The notes beneath the pieces were generated by a model that was given only the letters and a program-made list of their open reading frames with translations, had not been told where the DNA came from and ran no database searches. From assembly GCA_036267975.1 (NCBI GenBank), contig DATAVA010000063.1, forward strand, positions 1-64,000: a stretch of DNA of 64,000 bases. Direction: 5' to 3'. Positions 55,670 to 64,000 of this stretch are shown in pieces. Origin of the DNA: DAIDKA01 sp036267975 (GTDB taxonomy: Bacteria; Pseudomonadota; Gammaproteobacteria; Steroidobacterales; Steroidobacteraceae). A program made the translations under genes and the position numbers. The first letter of the stretch is position 1. The number at the start of each line of letters is the position of its first letter.

Positions 55670-55728
55670 CCTGTAACCGATTTATAACCGCGTCGTAGCT
55701 GACGGGTAAACCTTGGCCGTTCTAGGAT
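55670..55728 (+). promoter_or_regulatory. cysA promoter with 11-bp-spaced direct repeat
   Basis: TGTAACC (55672-55678) and TATAACC (55683-55689) are direct repeats with an 11-bp period, typical of OmpR/PhoB-type binding. They sit just before a CTGACG -35 (55699-55704), an 18-bp spacer and a TAGGAT -10 (55723-55728). The sbp promoter at 63171-63229 has the same boxes at the same distances. Confidence 0.7.
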
Positions 55729-55769
55729 AGGTCGTTCAGCCTCATGCTGACGCTATCTCGCCACGGCCC

Positions 55770-57563
55770 ATGTCAATCACGCTCGATCAGGTCACCAAGC
55801 GCTATCAGGGCGCGCCCGTCGTGAACGATGTCTCCATCGATATCGGCGACGGTGAATTCTTTGTGCTGCTCGGACCCAGCGGCAGCGGCAAGAGCACGCT
55901 GCTGCGCGCGATCGCCGGGCTGACGGGCGTCGACCATGGCCGCATCTCCCTGCACGGCCGCGACGTCACGCATGTTTCCGCACGGGCACGTGGCGTGGGA
56001 CTGGTATTCCAGAACTACGCGCTGTTCCGTCACATGACGGTGGCCGACAACATTGAATTTGCCCTGCGCGTACGACGCATGCGCGCGCGCCAGCGCCGCG
56101 AGCGGCGCAAGGAGCTGTTGCGGCTGGTCGCGCTGGAGGGCATGGATGACCGGCTGCCCTCGCAACTGTCGGGCGGCCAGCAGCAGCGCGTTGCGGTGGC
56201 GCGCGCACTGGCGCACAAACCCGAAGTGCTGTTGCTGGACGAGCCGTTCGGCGCGCTGGATGCCAAGATCCGCGAGGAGCTGCGCCGGACCATCCGCGAA
56301 GTGCAGCGCGAACTGGGAATCACCACCATCCTGGTGACCCACGATCAGGAGGAGGCCTTTGCGCTTGCCGACCGCATCGGCATCATGAACCTCGGCCGGC
56401 TGCTGGAGTTGGGGCGTCCGGAGGACCTGTACGCGCGTCCCGCGACCCGCTTCGTGGCGACTTTCCTCGGTGCAGCCAACCTGGTGCTGGCGCAACACAC
56501 GGCGCGCGGCATCTGCATCGGCGCGGACCCGGTCATGGCCCTCGGCAGCAGCGCGGCCAGCGGCGGCCGCGACCACGAAGTGGTGGCGGTGCTGCGGCCC
56601 GAGGACATCGAGATCGCGCCGTCCCGCGATCTGCTGCACGCCAGCTTCCTGGGCCTGGGCACGGTCGAGCAGCAACTCTTCGTCGGTGCGAATGAGCGCC
56701 TGCGCGTGCGTTTGAACAATAGCGCCGATGCCGGTCGCGTCGTGACCTCGGCGGACAGCAATGCCGCCGAAGCGCTGCTCGAAGTCACGCGCACGCAGCA
56801 TGACCGGCGCAACTACCCGGTCGCCGCCGGCCAAGCCGTCACGCTGGGCGTGCGGCGGCTGCATGTGCTGGCGACGCCGCTGTCGAGCTTCACCGCCTGC
56901 GCGACCAGCGAGATGCAGGCGCAGGCCATCAGCGAGGAGCCGCTGCTGGTGCAACTGGCGACCCGCATGAAGACCCGGGTGGGCACGCGAGTCGAGCCGG
57001 CGCTGCAGCAGATCGGCGAGGCGGCAGCGGATGCTCCGGGCACGACCCCCGCGCCTTTCGCCGGCGTGGCCGTGATCAACACCGATCCCGGTGCCGTGCA
57101 TACCGTCCAATGGCTGCTGCAGCGGGGCGCCGAAGCGGTGCTGCTGCTGCCGCCCCGCGCGCCCGCGCCCGCGCGCGTACTCATTCATTGGGTGGACGAA
57201 TCGGCGCGCCGCGCCACGCTGGCGGTGGCCGCAAGCCTGCTGCGGCACCTCTCCGCCCAGGCGGTATACGTAGGCATTCTGCCCAATGACGGTGAGGCAT
57301 CCCGTCCGGATGGCATGCGCGCGTTGCTCGACGCACGCTCCGAAGCGCAGGCCGTGCATGGCCTGGAAATCCGCACCGAACTGGGCTTCGGTGATGTGGC
57401 CGAGGAGTTGACCCGCCGACTCGCCGAGTCGCCCGACCAGCTGCTCATCCTCGGCGTGTCGGATATCAGCGTGCTGACGCAGCGCTTCGCGACGCTGCTG
57501 TCGCGCACGACCAGCGCATTGCTGGTGGTGTGGCAGCCCGGCGATTCGCCGCAGCAGCCTTAA
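55770..57563 (+). CDS. cysA: sulfate ABC transporter ATPase CysA with C-terminal Usp-like domain
   Basis: A 597-residue protein, about 230 longer than a standard CysA. Residues 1-235 are the ATPase (Walker A GPSGSGKST, signature LSGGQQQRVA, Walker B LLLDEPF, H-loop THDQEEA). Residues to about 365 form the TOBE-like regulatory part. Residues from about 380 are extra, and from about 468 (VLIHWVDESARRATLAVAAS ... LLILGVSDISVLTQRF ... ALLVVW) resemble a universal-stress-protein fold. It energises sulfate/thiosulfate import with CysT and CysW, encoded 7 nt downstream. The extension may sense nucleotides or stress; that is inference. Confidence 0.9.
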   Translation: MSITLDQVTKRYQGAPVVNDVSIDIGDGEFFVLLGPSGSGKSTLLRAIAGLTGVDHGRISLHGRDVTHVSARARGVGLVFQNYALFRHMTVADNIEFALRVRRMRARQRRERRKELLRLVALEGMDDRLPSQLSGGQQQRVAVARALAHKPEVLLLDEPFGALDAKIREELRRTIREVQRELGITTILVTHDQEEAFALADRIGIMNLGRLLELGRPEDLYARPATRFVATFLGAANLVLAQHTARGICIGADPVMALGSSAASGGRDHEVVAVLRPEDIEIAPSRDLLHASFLGLGTVEQQLFVGANERLRVRLNNSADAGRVVTSADSNAAEALLEVTRTQHDRRNYPVAAGQAVTLGVRRLHVLATPLSSFTACATSEMQAQAISEEPLLVQLATRMKTRVGTRVEPALQQIGEAAADAPGTTPAPFAGVAVINTDPGAVHTVQWLLQRGAEAVLLLPPRAPAPARVLIHWVDESARRATLAVAASLLRHLSAQAVYVGILPNDGEASRPDGMRALLDARSEAQAVHGLEIRTELGFGDVAEELTRRLAESPDQLLILGVSDISVLTQRFATLLSRTTSALLVVWQPGDSPQQP

Positions 57564-57570
57564 CTCACCC

Positions 57571-58434
57571 GTGGCAACCGCACGCGCAGTCCCCCGCGAG
57601 ACCTATACGCAACCGAGCGTGCTGCCGGGGTTTGGATTGACCTTCGGCTTCACGACCTTCTTCCTGAGCGCCATCGTGCTGCTGCCGCTGGCGGCACTGG
57701 TCAGCAAGGCCGGCTCGATGCACTGGGACGAGTTCATCCATACGGTGCTGAGCGCGCGCGCCCTGGCCTCCTACCGACTCTCCTTCGGCGCCTCCATGGT
57801 GGCCGCCAGCATCAATCTGGTGTTCGGGTTCATTCTGGCGTGGACGCTGGTGCGGTACGATTTCCCCGGGCGCAAGCTGATCGATGCGCTGATTGACCTG
57901 CCGTTCGCGCTGCCGACCGCCGTGTCGGGCATCGCGCTCGCCACGGTGTTCGCGCCGAACGGCTGGCTGGGCCAGTACCTGGCGCTGGCAGGCATCAAGG
58001 TGGCCTATACGTGGATCGGCGTCACCATCGCATTGACGCTGATCGGCATGCCGTTCATGGTGCGCACCGTCCAGCCGGCGCTCGCCGAAGTACAGCGTGA
58101 ACTGGAGGACGCGGCCGAAATCCTCGGCGCCGGGCGCTTCTACGTGTTCCGGCGCATCATCCTGCCCACGGTGATCCCGGCCATGCTCACCGGCTTCGCG
58201 CTCGCCTTTGCGCGCGGCGTCGGCGAATACGGCTCGGTGATTTTCATCGCTGGCAATCTGCCCTTCAAGACCGAGATCACACCGCTCCTGATCGTCATCC
58301 GCCTCGATGAGTTTGACTACCACGGCGCGGCGGCGCTGGGGTGCGTGATGCTGAGCATCTCCTTCCTGGGGCTGTGGGCCATCAACTATCTGCAGCACTG
58401 GGGACGCCGGCGTTCCATGGCGACGGGGCGTTAG
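57571..58434 (+). CDS. cysT: sulfate ABC transporter permease CysT
   Basis: A 287-residue permease with six TM helices (for example FGLTFGFTTFFLSAIVLLPLAAL and ASINLVFGFILAWTLV). The EAA loop that contacts CysA reads ELEDAAEILGAGRFYVFRRIILP. Start is GTG 57571. The next gene begins directly after the stop. Confidence 0.94.
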   Translation: MATARAVPRETYTQPSVLPGFGLTFGFTTFFLSAIVLLPLAALVSKAGSMHWDEFIHTVLSARALASYRLSFGASMVAASINLVFGFILAWTLVRYDFPGRKLIDALIDLPFALPTAVSGIALATVFAPNGWLGQYLALAGIKVAYTWIGVTIALTLIGMPFMVRTVQPALAEVQRELEDAAEILGAGRFYVFRRIILPTVIPAMLTGFALAFARGVGEYGSVIFIAGNLPFKTEITPLLIVIRLDEFDYHGAAALGCVMLSISFLGLWAINYLQHWGRRRSMATGR

Positions 58435-59304
58435 ATGGCGGGCGGGCCTTCACAGACGGTGCTGGCGGAACTGCGCTCCCGCCCCGGTCATGACTCGCTG
58501 CTGGGCACGCTCATGCGCTGGCTGCTGATCGGCATTTCGCTGACCTTCCTGGCCGCGTTGCTGTTCGCGCCGCTGATCACGGTGTTCGCGACGGCACTGG
58601 CCCGCGGCATCCACGCGTATTTGGCCGCCTTTGATGATCCGGACACGATCTCCGCCATCAAACTGACGTTGATCACTGCCGCGGTCGTCGTCCCCGCCAA
58701 CACCCTGTTCGGTCTGAGCGCGGCGTGGTGCATTGCCAAGTTTGAATTCAAAGGCAAGAGTTTCTTCACCACCCTCATCGACCTGCCGATGGCGGTCTCG
58801 CCGGTGATTGCCGGCCTGGTGTATGTGCTGCTGTTCGGCCTGCAGGGCTGGTTCGGGCCGTGGCTGCGGGACCACAACATCAGCATCATCTTCGCACTGC
58901 CCGGCATCATCCTCGCGACCATGTTCGTGACCTTCCCGTACGTGGCGCGCGAGCTGATTCCGCTGATGCAGCAGCTCGGTAACGACGAAGAGGAAGCGGC
59001 CATCACGCTGGGCGCCGGCGGCTGGCTCACCTTCTTTCGCGTCACCTTGCCGAAGGTGCGGTGGGGCCTGATCTACGGCATCATCCTGTGTAACGCCCGC
59101 GCCATGGGCGAGTTCGGCGCAGTATCGGTCGTTTCCGGACATATCCGCGGCCTCACCAACACGATGCCCCTGCATGTCGAAATCCTCTACAACGAGTACA
59201 ACACCGTCGGCGCCTTCGCCGTGGCCTCGCTCCTGACCCTGCTGGCGGTCGTGACGCTCGTGATCAAGACCCTGGTCGAGCGTCGCGGATACAAGAGCCG
59301 CTGA
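58435..59304 (+). CDS. cysW: sulfate ABC transporter permease CysW
   Basis: A 289-residue permease, second membrane subunit of the importer. EAA loop: EEEAAITLGAGGWLTFFRVTLP; also NARAMGEFGAVSVVSGHIRG, a CysW hallmark. Directly follows cysT; its stop overlaps the sensor kinase ATG (TGATG), tying transport and signalling into one transcript. Confidence 0.94.
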   Translation: MAGGPSQTVLAELRSRPGHDSLLGTLMRWLLIGISLTFLAALLFAPLITVFATALARGIHAYLAAFDDPDTISAIKLTLITAAVVVPANTLFGLSAAWCIAKFEFKGKSFFTTLIDLPMAVSPVIAGLVYVLLFGLQGWFGPWLRDHNISIIFALPGIILATMFVTFPYVARELIPLMQQLGNDEEEAAITLGAGGWLTFFRVTLPKVRWGLIYGIILCNARAMGEFGAVSVVSGHIRGLTNTMPLHVEILYNEYNTVGAFAVASLLTLLAVVTLVIKTLVERRGYKSR

Positions 59305-61424
59305 TGCAACCCATCCTCGCACGAGTGCGACAACTGCTCGAGCAGCTGCGAATCGACCCGGCGACCACGCGGTTGCGCTGGTGGCTGGCGGGCAGTGAAG
59401 TCGTCATCGTGCTGATGGTTGCTGGCGGCCTGTCGTTGTATGCGGGCGATCGGCTGCGCCAGGTGGCCGACAGCCAGGGCACGGCGCGGGTACAGCTGGG
59501 CGGGGCCATGGCGCGCGAGACCCTGCGGCGCATGCAGGAGGACGCACTGACCTCGGCGCGCAGCATCGGTGATGACCCCGCGGTGCAGGCCGCGCTGCAG
59601 CCCACCGCGGGCCGGGACCTGCCGATGGTGCTGCGCCGGCTGTGCCCGGTCGACACCGCCGATGCCTGCGCCGTGTTCGATGGTGCACGCATCCTGTCGC
59701 AGGCGGGCGTGAGCGTACCGTGGACGGAAGTCTTTCTCAGTGTCGGCAAGCAGGGGCATATGTACCTGGCTGCGCCGCTTTCCAGCCCCACGCCCGTGTT
59801 CGGTGCCACGGCGCCGGTGGCGACTCACCAGGGCCTGAACATCTTCGTGGTGCGCCGCCTCGATGCGCAGCTGGCGGCTAATCTCAGTCGTGCCGCCGGA
59901 CTGTCGATCCGTCTCATCAGCTACCGCGCGTTCAACGCAGCGCCGGTCGATGCCCTCACGAGCCTGCACAGCGCCGGCCTTGCCGATGGCCGCTACGCCG
60001 TGGCCCACATCCAGAAGCTCGATCTTTATGCGGCGAGCTTCCCGCTGTTCACCAATACCGGCGAGGTGATCGCCCTGATCGAGGCGCGCCTGCCGGCGGC
60101 GCAGATCGACAGCGAGATCCGCTCGCTCATCCATCGGCTGCTGGTGACGGCACTGGTGCTGGCGCTGCTGGGCGTACTGGCCGGCGCGGTGCTCGGCCAG
60201 TTTGTCGCCGGACCGGTGCAGGACCTGACTGCGGCGGCCGTGCGCCTGGGGCAAGGCGACTTCTCGACCTCGATCCCGGTCGGCGGGACCGCCGAAGTCA
60301 GCGCGCTGGCGCGCACCATGGAGGACATGCGGCGCAACCTGGTGAACCTCACCGGCACGCTGCGCCGGCGCGAAGCCGAAGCGCAAGGCGTACTGGCCGG
60401 CATCGTCGAAGGCGTATTCGCGGTGGATCGAGACCGCAACATCCGCTACCTCAATCCGCAGGCCGCGAAACTGCTCGGCGTGGATCCGCAGGCGGCGGTC
60501 GGCCGCTTCTGCGGCGACCTGCTGAAACCGCAGGGTCCCAATGGCGTTCGTCCCTGCGAGACCGACTGCCCGATCGTGCGCGCGCGCACGGCGGGCACGG
60601 CGCAGGCGCTGGAACGCCTCGGCCTCAATGACGCCGCGCCGCGCACCACCATCATCACGAGCTCCGGCATGGTCGAGGGGTTGCAGGTACAGGTGCTGCG
60701 CGATGAGACCGAACTGGAAGCCGTGCGCCGCGCCCGCGACAGCGTGCTCGCCAACATTTCACATGAATTTCGTACCCCGCTCGCCGCGCAGCTGGCCTCG
60801 ATCGAGCTGCTGCGCGATGGCCTGCAGACGATGACACCGGAGGCGCGCGAGAAACTGGTCGTTTCGCTGGAGCGCGGCTCACTGCGTCTGACTCGCCTGA
60901 TCGACAACCTGCTGGAGAGCGTGCGGATCGAATCCGGACAACTGAGCATCCGCCAGCAAGGTGTCTCACTGGCCGAAGTCGTCCTGGACGCGCACGCGCT
61001 CGTTGAATCGCTGCTGCGGCAGCGCCAGCAGGTAATGGAGGTGCAGCTGCCCGAAGACCTGCCGCTGGTGCGCGGCGACAAGACGCGGCTGACCCAGGTC
61101 TTCGTCAATCTCATCGCCAACGCCAACAAGTTCGCGCCGGACGATTCCGTGCTGCGCATCGGCGCCGTCGCGCACGCCAATCAGGTCGAGGCCTGGGTCG
61201 AAGACGAGGGCCCCGGAGTACCCGCAGGCGATGTCGGCACGGTATTCGAACGTTTCCGGCGCGGCGCGGATGATGAACCGGAGCCGGGCGGCCTGGGCTT
61301 GGGGTTATGGATCGTCAAATCGGTGGTGGAGCGTCACGGCGGAACCATCGTCGTGCAACGCACGGCCGCGCAGCACACCCGTTTCAGTTTTACACTGCCG
61401 ATCCAGCCCGGCAGCGCCCCTTGA
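59304..61424 (+). CDS. PAS-containing sensor histidine kinase linked to sulfate transport
   Basis: A 706-residue kinase. TM1 near 31-50; a periplasmic or extracytoplasmic domain of about 225 residues; TM2 near 276-300; HAMP; a PAS-like domain (GIVEGVFAVDRDRNIRYLNPQAAKLLGVD) followed by a Cys-rich element RPCETDCPIV; HisKA box NISHEFRTPLAAQLASIELL (phospho-His near 487); and HATPase_c with NANKFAPDDS and EDEGPGVPAGDVGTVFERF. Overlap with cysW implies it responds to the same nutritional or stress cue. The ligand is unknown. Confidence 0.88.
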   Translation: MQPILARVRQLLEQLRIDPATTRLRWWLAGSEVVIVLMVAGGLSLYAGDRLRQVADSQGTARVQLGGAMARETLRRMQEDALTSARSIGDDPAVQAALQPTAGRDLPMVLRRLCPVDTADACAVFDGARILSQAGVSVPWTEVFLSVGKQGHMYLAAPLSSPTPVFGATAPVATHQGLNIFVVRRLDAQLAANLSRAAGLSIRLISYRAFNAAPVDALTSLHSAGLADGRYAVAHIQKLDLYAASFPLFTNTGEVIALIEARLPAAQIDSEIRSLIHRLLVTALVLALLGVLAGAVLGQFVAGPVQDLTAAAVRLGQGDFSTSIPVGGTAEVSALARTMEDMRRNLVNLTGTLRRREAEAQGVLAGIVEGVFAVDRDRNIRYLNPQAAKLLGVDPQAAVGRFCGDLLKPQGPNGVRPCETDCPIVRARTAGTAQALERLGLNDAAPRTTIITSSGMVEGLQVQVLRDETELEAVRRARDSVLANISHEFRTPLAAQLASIELLRDGLQTMTPEAREKLVVSLERGSLRLTRLIDNLLESVRIESGQLSIRQQGVSLAEVVLDAHALVESLLRQRQQVMEVQLPEDLPLVRGDKTRLTQVFVNLIANANKFAPDDSVLRIGAVAHANQVEAWVEDEGPGVPAGDVGTVFERFRRGADDEPEPGGLGLGLWIVKSVVERHGGTIVVQRTAAQHTRFSFTLPIQPGSAP

Positions 61425-61439
61425 GTTGAGAGACGCGCA

Positions 61440-62114
61440 ATGAAAGTTCTGATCGCCGACGACGACCGCGACCTGCTCGACCTGATTGCCTTCACGCTGT
61501 CGCAGGCAGGGTTCCTGGCCGTCAAGGCGGCGGATGGCAGCGCCGCGCTCGCGCTCTTTGCCAGTGAGGGTCCGGACCTCGTCGTGCTCGACATCAACAT
61601 GCCCGGCGCCAGCGGCTTCAAGGTGTGCGAGACCATCCGTGCGCACTCCGGCGTGCCCATCATGATGCTGACCGCGCGCAATGAGGAAGAAGACCTGGTG
61701 CGCTCCCTGGAACTGGGGGCCGATGATTACCTGACCAAGCCCTTCAGCCCGCGCACCCTGCTGGCACGTATCAAGGCGCTGCTGCGCCGCGCCGGGATGG
61801 AAAACTCAGGTCCGCTGGCATCGGGCCGGGTCCGGCTGAACGTTGAAGATCACACCGTGCAGATTGGCACGGAAGCCGCCGTGCGCCTTACCAAACTGGA
61901 ACTGCGGCTACTGCAGATGCTGCTGGTGAATGCCGGTCGCACCGTGGGCTCGGACCGGCTGCTGGTGCATATCTGGGGCCACCGCAACTCGGGTGATCGG
62001 CAGCTACTCAAGCAACTCGTGCATCGCCTGCGGCAGAAGATCGAAAAGGATCCCTCGCTGCCGCAGATCCTGCAGACCGCCACCGGCGCGGGCTACAAGC
62101 TGGTGGTGGAATAG
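61440..62114 (+). CDS. OmpR-family response regulator, partner of the sulfate-linked kinase
   Basis: A 224-residue regulator. Receiver: LIADDDRDLLDLIAF, phospho-Asp in LVVLDINMPGASG (about residue 50), Lys in LTKPFSP. Winged helix: RLTKLELRLLQMLLVNAG ... DRQLLKQLVHRLRQKIEKDP ... TATGAGYKLVVE. Probable binder of the direct repeats before cysA and sbp, because OmpR-type regulators favour 11-bp-spaced repeats. It ends 3 nt from the sbp stop, convergently. Confidence 0.9.
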   Translation: MKVLIADDDRDLLDLIAFTLSQAGFLAVKAADGSAALALFASEGPDLVVLDINMPGASGFKVCETIRAHSGVPIMMLTARNEEEDLVRSLELGADDYLTKPFSPRTLLARIKALLRRAGMENSGPLASGRVRLNVEDHTVQIGTEAAVRLTKLELRLLQMLLVNAGRTVGSDRLLVHIWGHRNSGDRQLLKQLVHRLRQKIEKDPSLPQILQTATGAGYKLVVE

Positions 62115-62117
62115 CCG

Positions 62118-63134
62118 CTAGTCGGCACCGTAGATCTGGTCGAAGGTGCCGCCCTCCTCGAAGTGGTCCTTGCTGGCCTTGGTCCAACCACCGAACTCGG
62201 CGATGGTGACGAGCTGCAGCTTCGGAAACTGGTTGGCGTACTTCTGCGCCACCTGCAGATCGCGCGGCCGGTAGAAATTCCGGGCGATGATTTCCTGGCC
62301 TTCCTTGCTGTACAGGTGCTGCAGGTATGCAGTCGCGACCGCGGTGGTGCCGTGCTTGAGGGCGACCTGGTCCACCACGGCGACCGAGGGCTCGGCAAGT
62401 ATGCTCAGTGACGGGACGACGATCTGCAACTTGTCACCCCCGACTTCCTTGATCGCCAGGAAAGCCTCGTTCTCCCAGGCCAGCAGCACATCGCCGATGC
62501 CGCGATGCACGAAAGTCGTGGTGGCACCGCGCGCGCCGGTATCGAGCACCGGAACATTCCTGTACAGCTTGTGCACGTACTCCTTGGCCTTGGCGTCGTT
62601 GCCGCCGGGCTGGTGCCGGGCCCACGCCCAGGCCGCAAGATAGTTCCAGCGGGCACCGCCGGAAGTCTTCGGATTCGGGGTGATCACCGCGACGCCGGGC
62701 TTGATCAGATCGCCCCAGTCCTTGATGTGCTTGGGATTGCCCTTGCGCACCAGGAACACGATCGTAGACGTGTACGGCGCGCTGTTGTCGGGCAGGCGGC
62801 TTTGCCAGTTCAGCGGCAGCAGCTTGCCGCGGGTCGCGATCGCATCGACATCACCGGCCAGCGCCAGCGTGACGACGTCCGCCGGCAACCCGTCGATCAC
62901 CGCGCGGGCTTGCTTGCCCGAGCCGCCGTTCGAGTCGTTGACACGTACCTCCTGGCCGGTCTTTGCCTTCCAGTACCGTGCGAATTCCGCGTTGTAGTCG
63001 ACGTACAGCTCGCGCGTGGGATCGTAGGAAGCGTTCAGGATCGAAACGCTGGCGGCCTGCGCCAGGGGCGCGCCCAGCGCGAGCGCACTCAATGACACCA
63101 GCGCCGCGCGCACCCACCACTTGCTGACCTTCAT
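62118..63134 (-). CDS. sbp: periplasmic sulfate-binding protein
   Basis: A 338-residue solute-binding protein for the CysTWA importer. The signal peptide ends QAAS; the mature start VSILNASYDPTRELYVDYNAEFARYW and NDSNGGSGKQARAVIDGLPADVV are typical of Sbp/CysP. AAGAGAG lies upstream of the ATG at 63134. Transcribed against the rest of the cluster from its own promoter, which mirrors the cysA one. Confidence 0.94.
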   Translation of the reverse strand: MKVSKWWVRAALVSLSALALGAPLAQAASVSILNASYDPTRELYVDYNAEFARYWKAKTGQEVRVNDSNGGSGKQARAVIDGLPADVVTLALAGDVDAIATRGKLLPLNWQSRLPDNSAPYTSTIVFLVRKGNPKHIKDWGDLIKPGVAVITPNPKTSGGARWNYLAAWAWARHQPGGNDAKAKEYVHKLYRNVPVLDTGARGATTTFVHRGIGDVLLAWENEAFLAIKEVGGDKLQIVVPSLSILAEPSVAVVDQVALKHGTTAVATAYLQHLYSKEGQEIIARNFYRPRDLQVAQKYANQFPKLQLVTIAEFGGWTKASKDHFEEGGTFDQIYGAD

Positions 63135-63170
63135 AAGCACTCTCTTGGGAAAACCTCTACGTGAATCCCG

Positions 63171-63229
63171 ATGCTAGGGCCGGATCCACATCCTTGTCAG
63201 TCGTACGGCGGTTATAAAGTGGTTACAGG
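63171..63229 (-). promoter_or_regulatory. sbp promoter with 11-bp-spaced direct repeat
   Basis: On the minus strand TGTAACC and TATAACC repeats (63227-63210) are followed by CTGACA (63200-63195), an 18-bp spacer and TAGCAT (63176-63171). Distances from TATAACC to -10 are 33 nt, exactly as at cysA. The repeat part overlaps the 3' end of lipB. Confidence 0.7.
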
Positions 63230-63862
63230 CGCAAATCCCAGCGTCGCCAGCAGGTGTGGCCGCAGGCCCGTGGCGGCGGCGTGCACATCCGTGACGGGGG
63301 CCAGCGCCCCAAGCTGGGTCATCGCCAGTCCCGCGTACCCACAGGGATTGATGCGTCCGAAGGGCTCAAGGTCCATGTTCACATTCAGCGCCAGGCCGTG
63401 ATAGCTCGCGCGGCGCCGGATGCGTATGCCGACACTGGCCAGTTTGCGGCCCTCCACATATACACCGGGCGCCTCGCGCCGGGCGCTCGCCACGATGCCC
63501 AGTTCGGCGGCGTAACGAATGACCGCCTGCTCAAGTGCTGTCACGAGGTCGCGCACTCCCAGCTGCGCGCGAGGCAGATCGATCAGCGCATAGACCACGA
63601 GCTGCCCGGGTCCATGGTAGGTGACCTGGCCGCCCCGGTCGGTGTGCACGACGGGGATGGCGCCGGGCGCCAGCAGGTGTTCGCGCCGACCCGCCATGCC
63701 TAGCGTGAAGAGCGGCGGATGCTCCAGAAACCACAGCTCATCGGCGGTGAGCGCGTTGCGCGCGTCGGTGAACTGCTGCATGCGCTGCCAGGTGATCTCA
63801 TAGTCGACCCGCCCCAGATTTCGGATGACGGGCGCCGGATGGGCGCGCGGCTGCGCGTTCAC
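63212..63862 (-). CDS. lipB: lipoyl(octanoyl) transferase
   Basis: A 216-residue enzyme that moves octanoate from ACP to lipoyl domains. Motifs: LWFLEHPPLFTLG, VVHTDRGGQVTYHGPGQLVVY, PGVYVEGRKLASVGIRIRRRASYHGLALNVNMDLEPFGRINPCGYAGL, including the catalytic Lys and Cys. It starts at a GTG overlapping the lipA stop (GTGA), so here lipA precedes lipB, the reverse of the usual lipB-lipA order. Confidence 0.94.
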   Translation of the reverse strand: MNAQPRAHPAPVIRNLGRVDYEITWQRMQQFTDARNALTADELWFLEHPPLFTLGMAGRREHLLAPGAIPVVHTDRGGQVTYHGPGQLVVYALIDLPRAQLGVRDLVTALEQAVIRYAAELGIVASARREAPGVYVEGRKLASVGIRIRRRASYHGLALNVNMDLEPFGRINPCGYAGLAMTQLGALAPVTDVHAAATGLRPHLLATLGFAPVTTL

Positions 63863-64000
63863 CGCGCGGCTGCCACCGGCGTCGCATTATCGAGGCCGGC
63901 GTTGTTGCGGTTCAACGCCTGCTCCGCCCGATAGCTGGAGCGCACGAAGGGTCCCGCGACGCATTCCACGAAACCACGCTGCAGCGCTGCAGCGCGCAGC
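63859..64000 (-). CDS. lipA: lipoyl synthase, C-terminal part only
   Basis: The window edge cuts this gene; 46 C-terminal residues are visible. They include ALQRGFVECVAGPFVRSSYRAEQ, the conserved tail of LipA, whose SSY serine helps ligate the auxiliary iron-sulfur cluster. A short variable tail follows and the stop overlaps lipB. Confidence 0.85.
   Translation of the reverse strand, partial: LRAAALQRGFVECVAGPFVRSSYRAEQALNRNNAGLDNATPVAAAR

Overview
The window comes from a high-GC gammaproteobacterium. The housekeeping order lolB-ispE-tRNA-Gln-prs-rplY-pth-ychF, the gatCAB/mreBCD/mrdAB/mltB/rlpA/dacA/ybeD block and the lipA/lipB pair match the Pseudomonas-like gammaproteobacterial layout. The mix of tannase-family esterases, TonB receptor and DUF8021-like proteins would suit the Nevskiales/Steroidobacter side of the class, but that assignment is inference.

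Positions 1 to about 23.6 kb are an accessory archipelago. A complete elongator tRNA-Met gene (CAT anticodon, minus strand, 23595-23671) sits at its right end. Six direct repeats of the tRNA 3' half (anticodon loop to CCA, about 45 nt; one is shorter) lie in the same orientation at 1846, 3002, 15740, 18022, 18906 and 20459. They divide the region into att-bounded units. Four small or medium units each carry a toxin-antitoxin pair: RHH/MazF, Phd/VapC, AbrB/VapC, and Xre/Fic of the 'mobile mystery protein A/B' type. The large unit (3.0-15.7 kb) carries two tannase/feruloyl-esterase-like proteins, a TonB receptor, MarR and TetR regulators, an acyl-CoA synthetase, a carboxylesterase and a DUF8021-like secreted protein, which looks like a phenolic-ester uptake and catabolism set. 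The unit next to the tRNA carries a nine-haem cytochrome c divergent from chrB. Two C-terminal tyrosine-recombinase remnants lie directly before att copies or the tRNA. Left of the first att copy are decayed genes.

From 23.7 kb to the end is core chromosome: an SMP-30 lactonase-like gene, ychF, pth, rplY, prs, then a second, tiny tRNA insertion (a degenerate tRNA-Gln 3' repeat at 28814 and the intact tRNA-Gln at 29699, with one small secreted protein between), then ispE, lolB, a TPR lipoprotein and, divergently, prfA. hemA, which normally stands between the last two, is missing. Next come a two-component system, prmC, ppiB, mtgA, a glycosyltransferase, hslO, gatCAB, and the elongasome and cell-wall cluster mreBCD-mrdA-mrdB-mltB-rlpA-dacA-dat-ybeD.

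The right end is a sulfate uptake module. cysA is fused to a C-terminal universal-stress-like domain and is followed by cysT, cysW, a sensor kinase and a response regulator, with a convergent periplasmic binding protein gene (sbp). The cysA and sbp promoters share the same architecture base for base (TGTAACC/TATAACC direct repeat, CTGAC -35, 18-bp spacer, TAG[G/C]AT -10), which suggests co-regulation, plausibly by the linked response regulator. The module separates ybeD from lipB/lipA, which lie on the opposite strand at the right edge.
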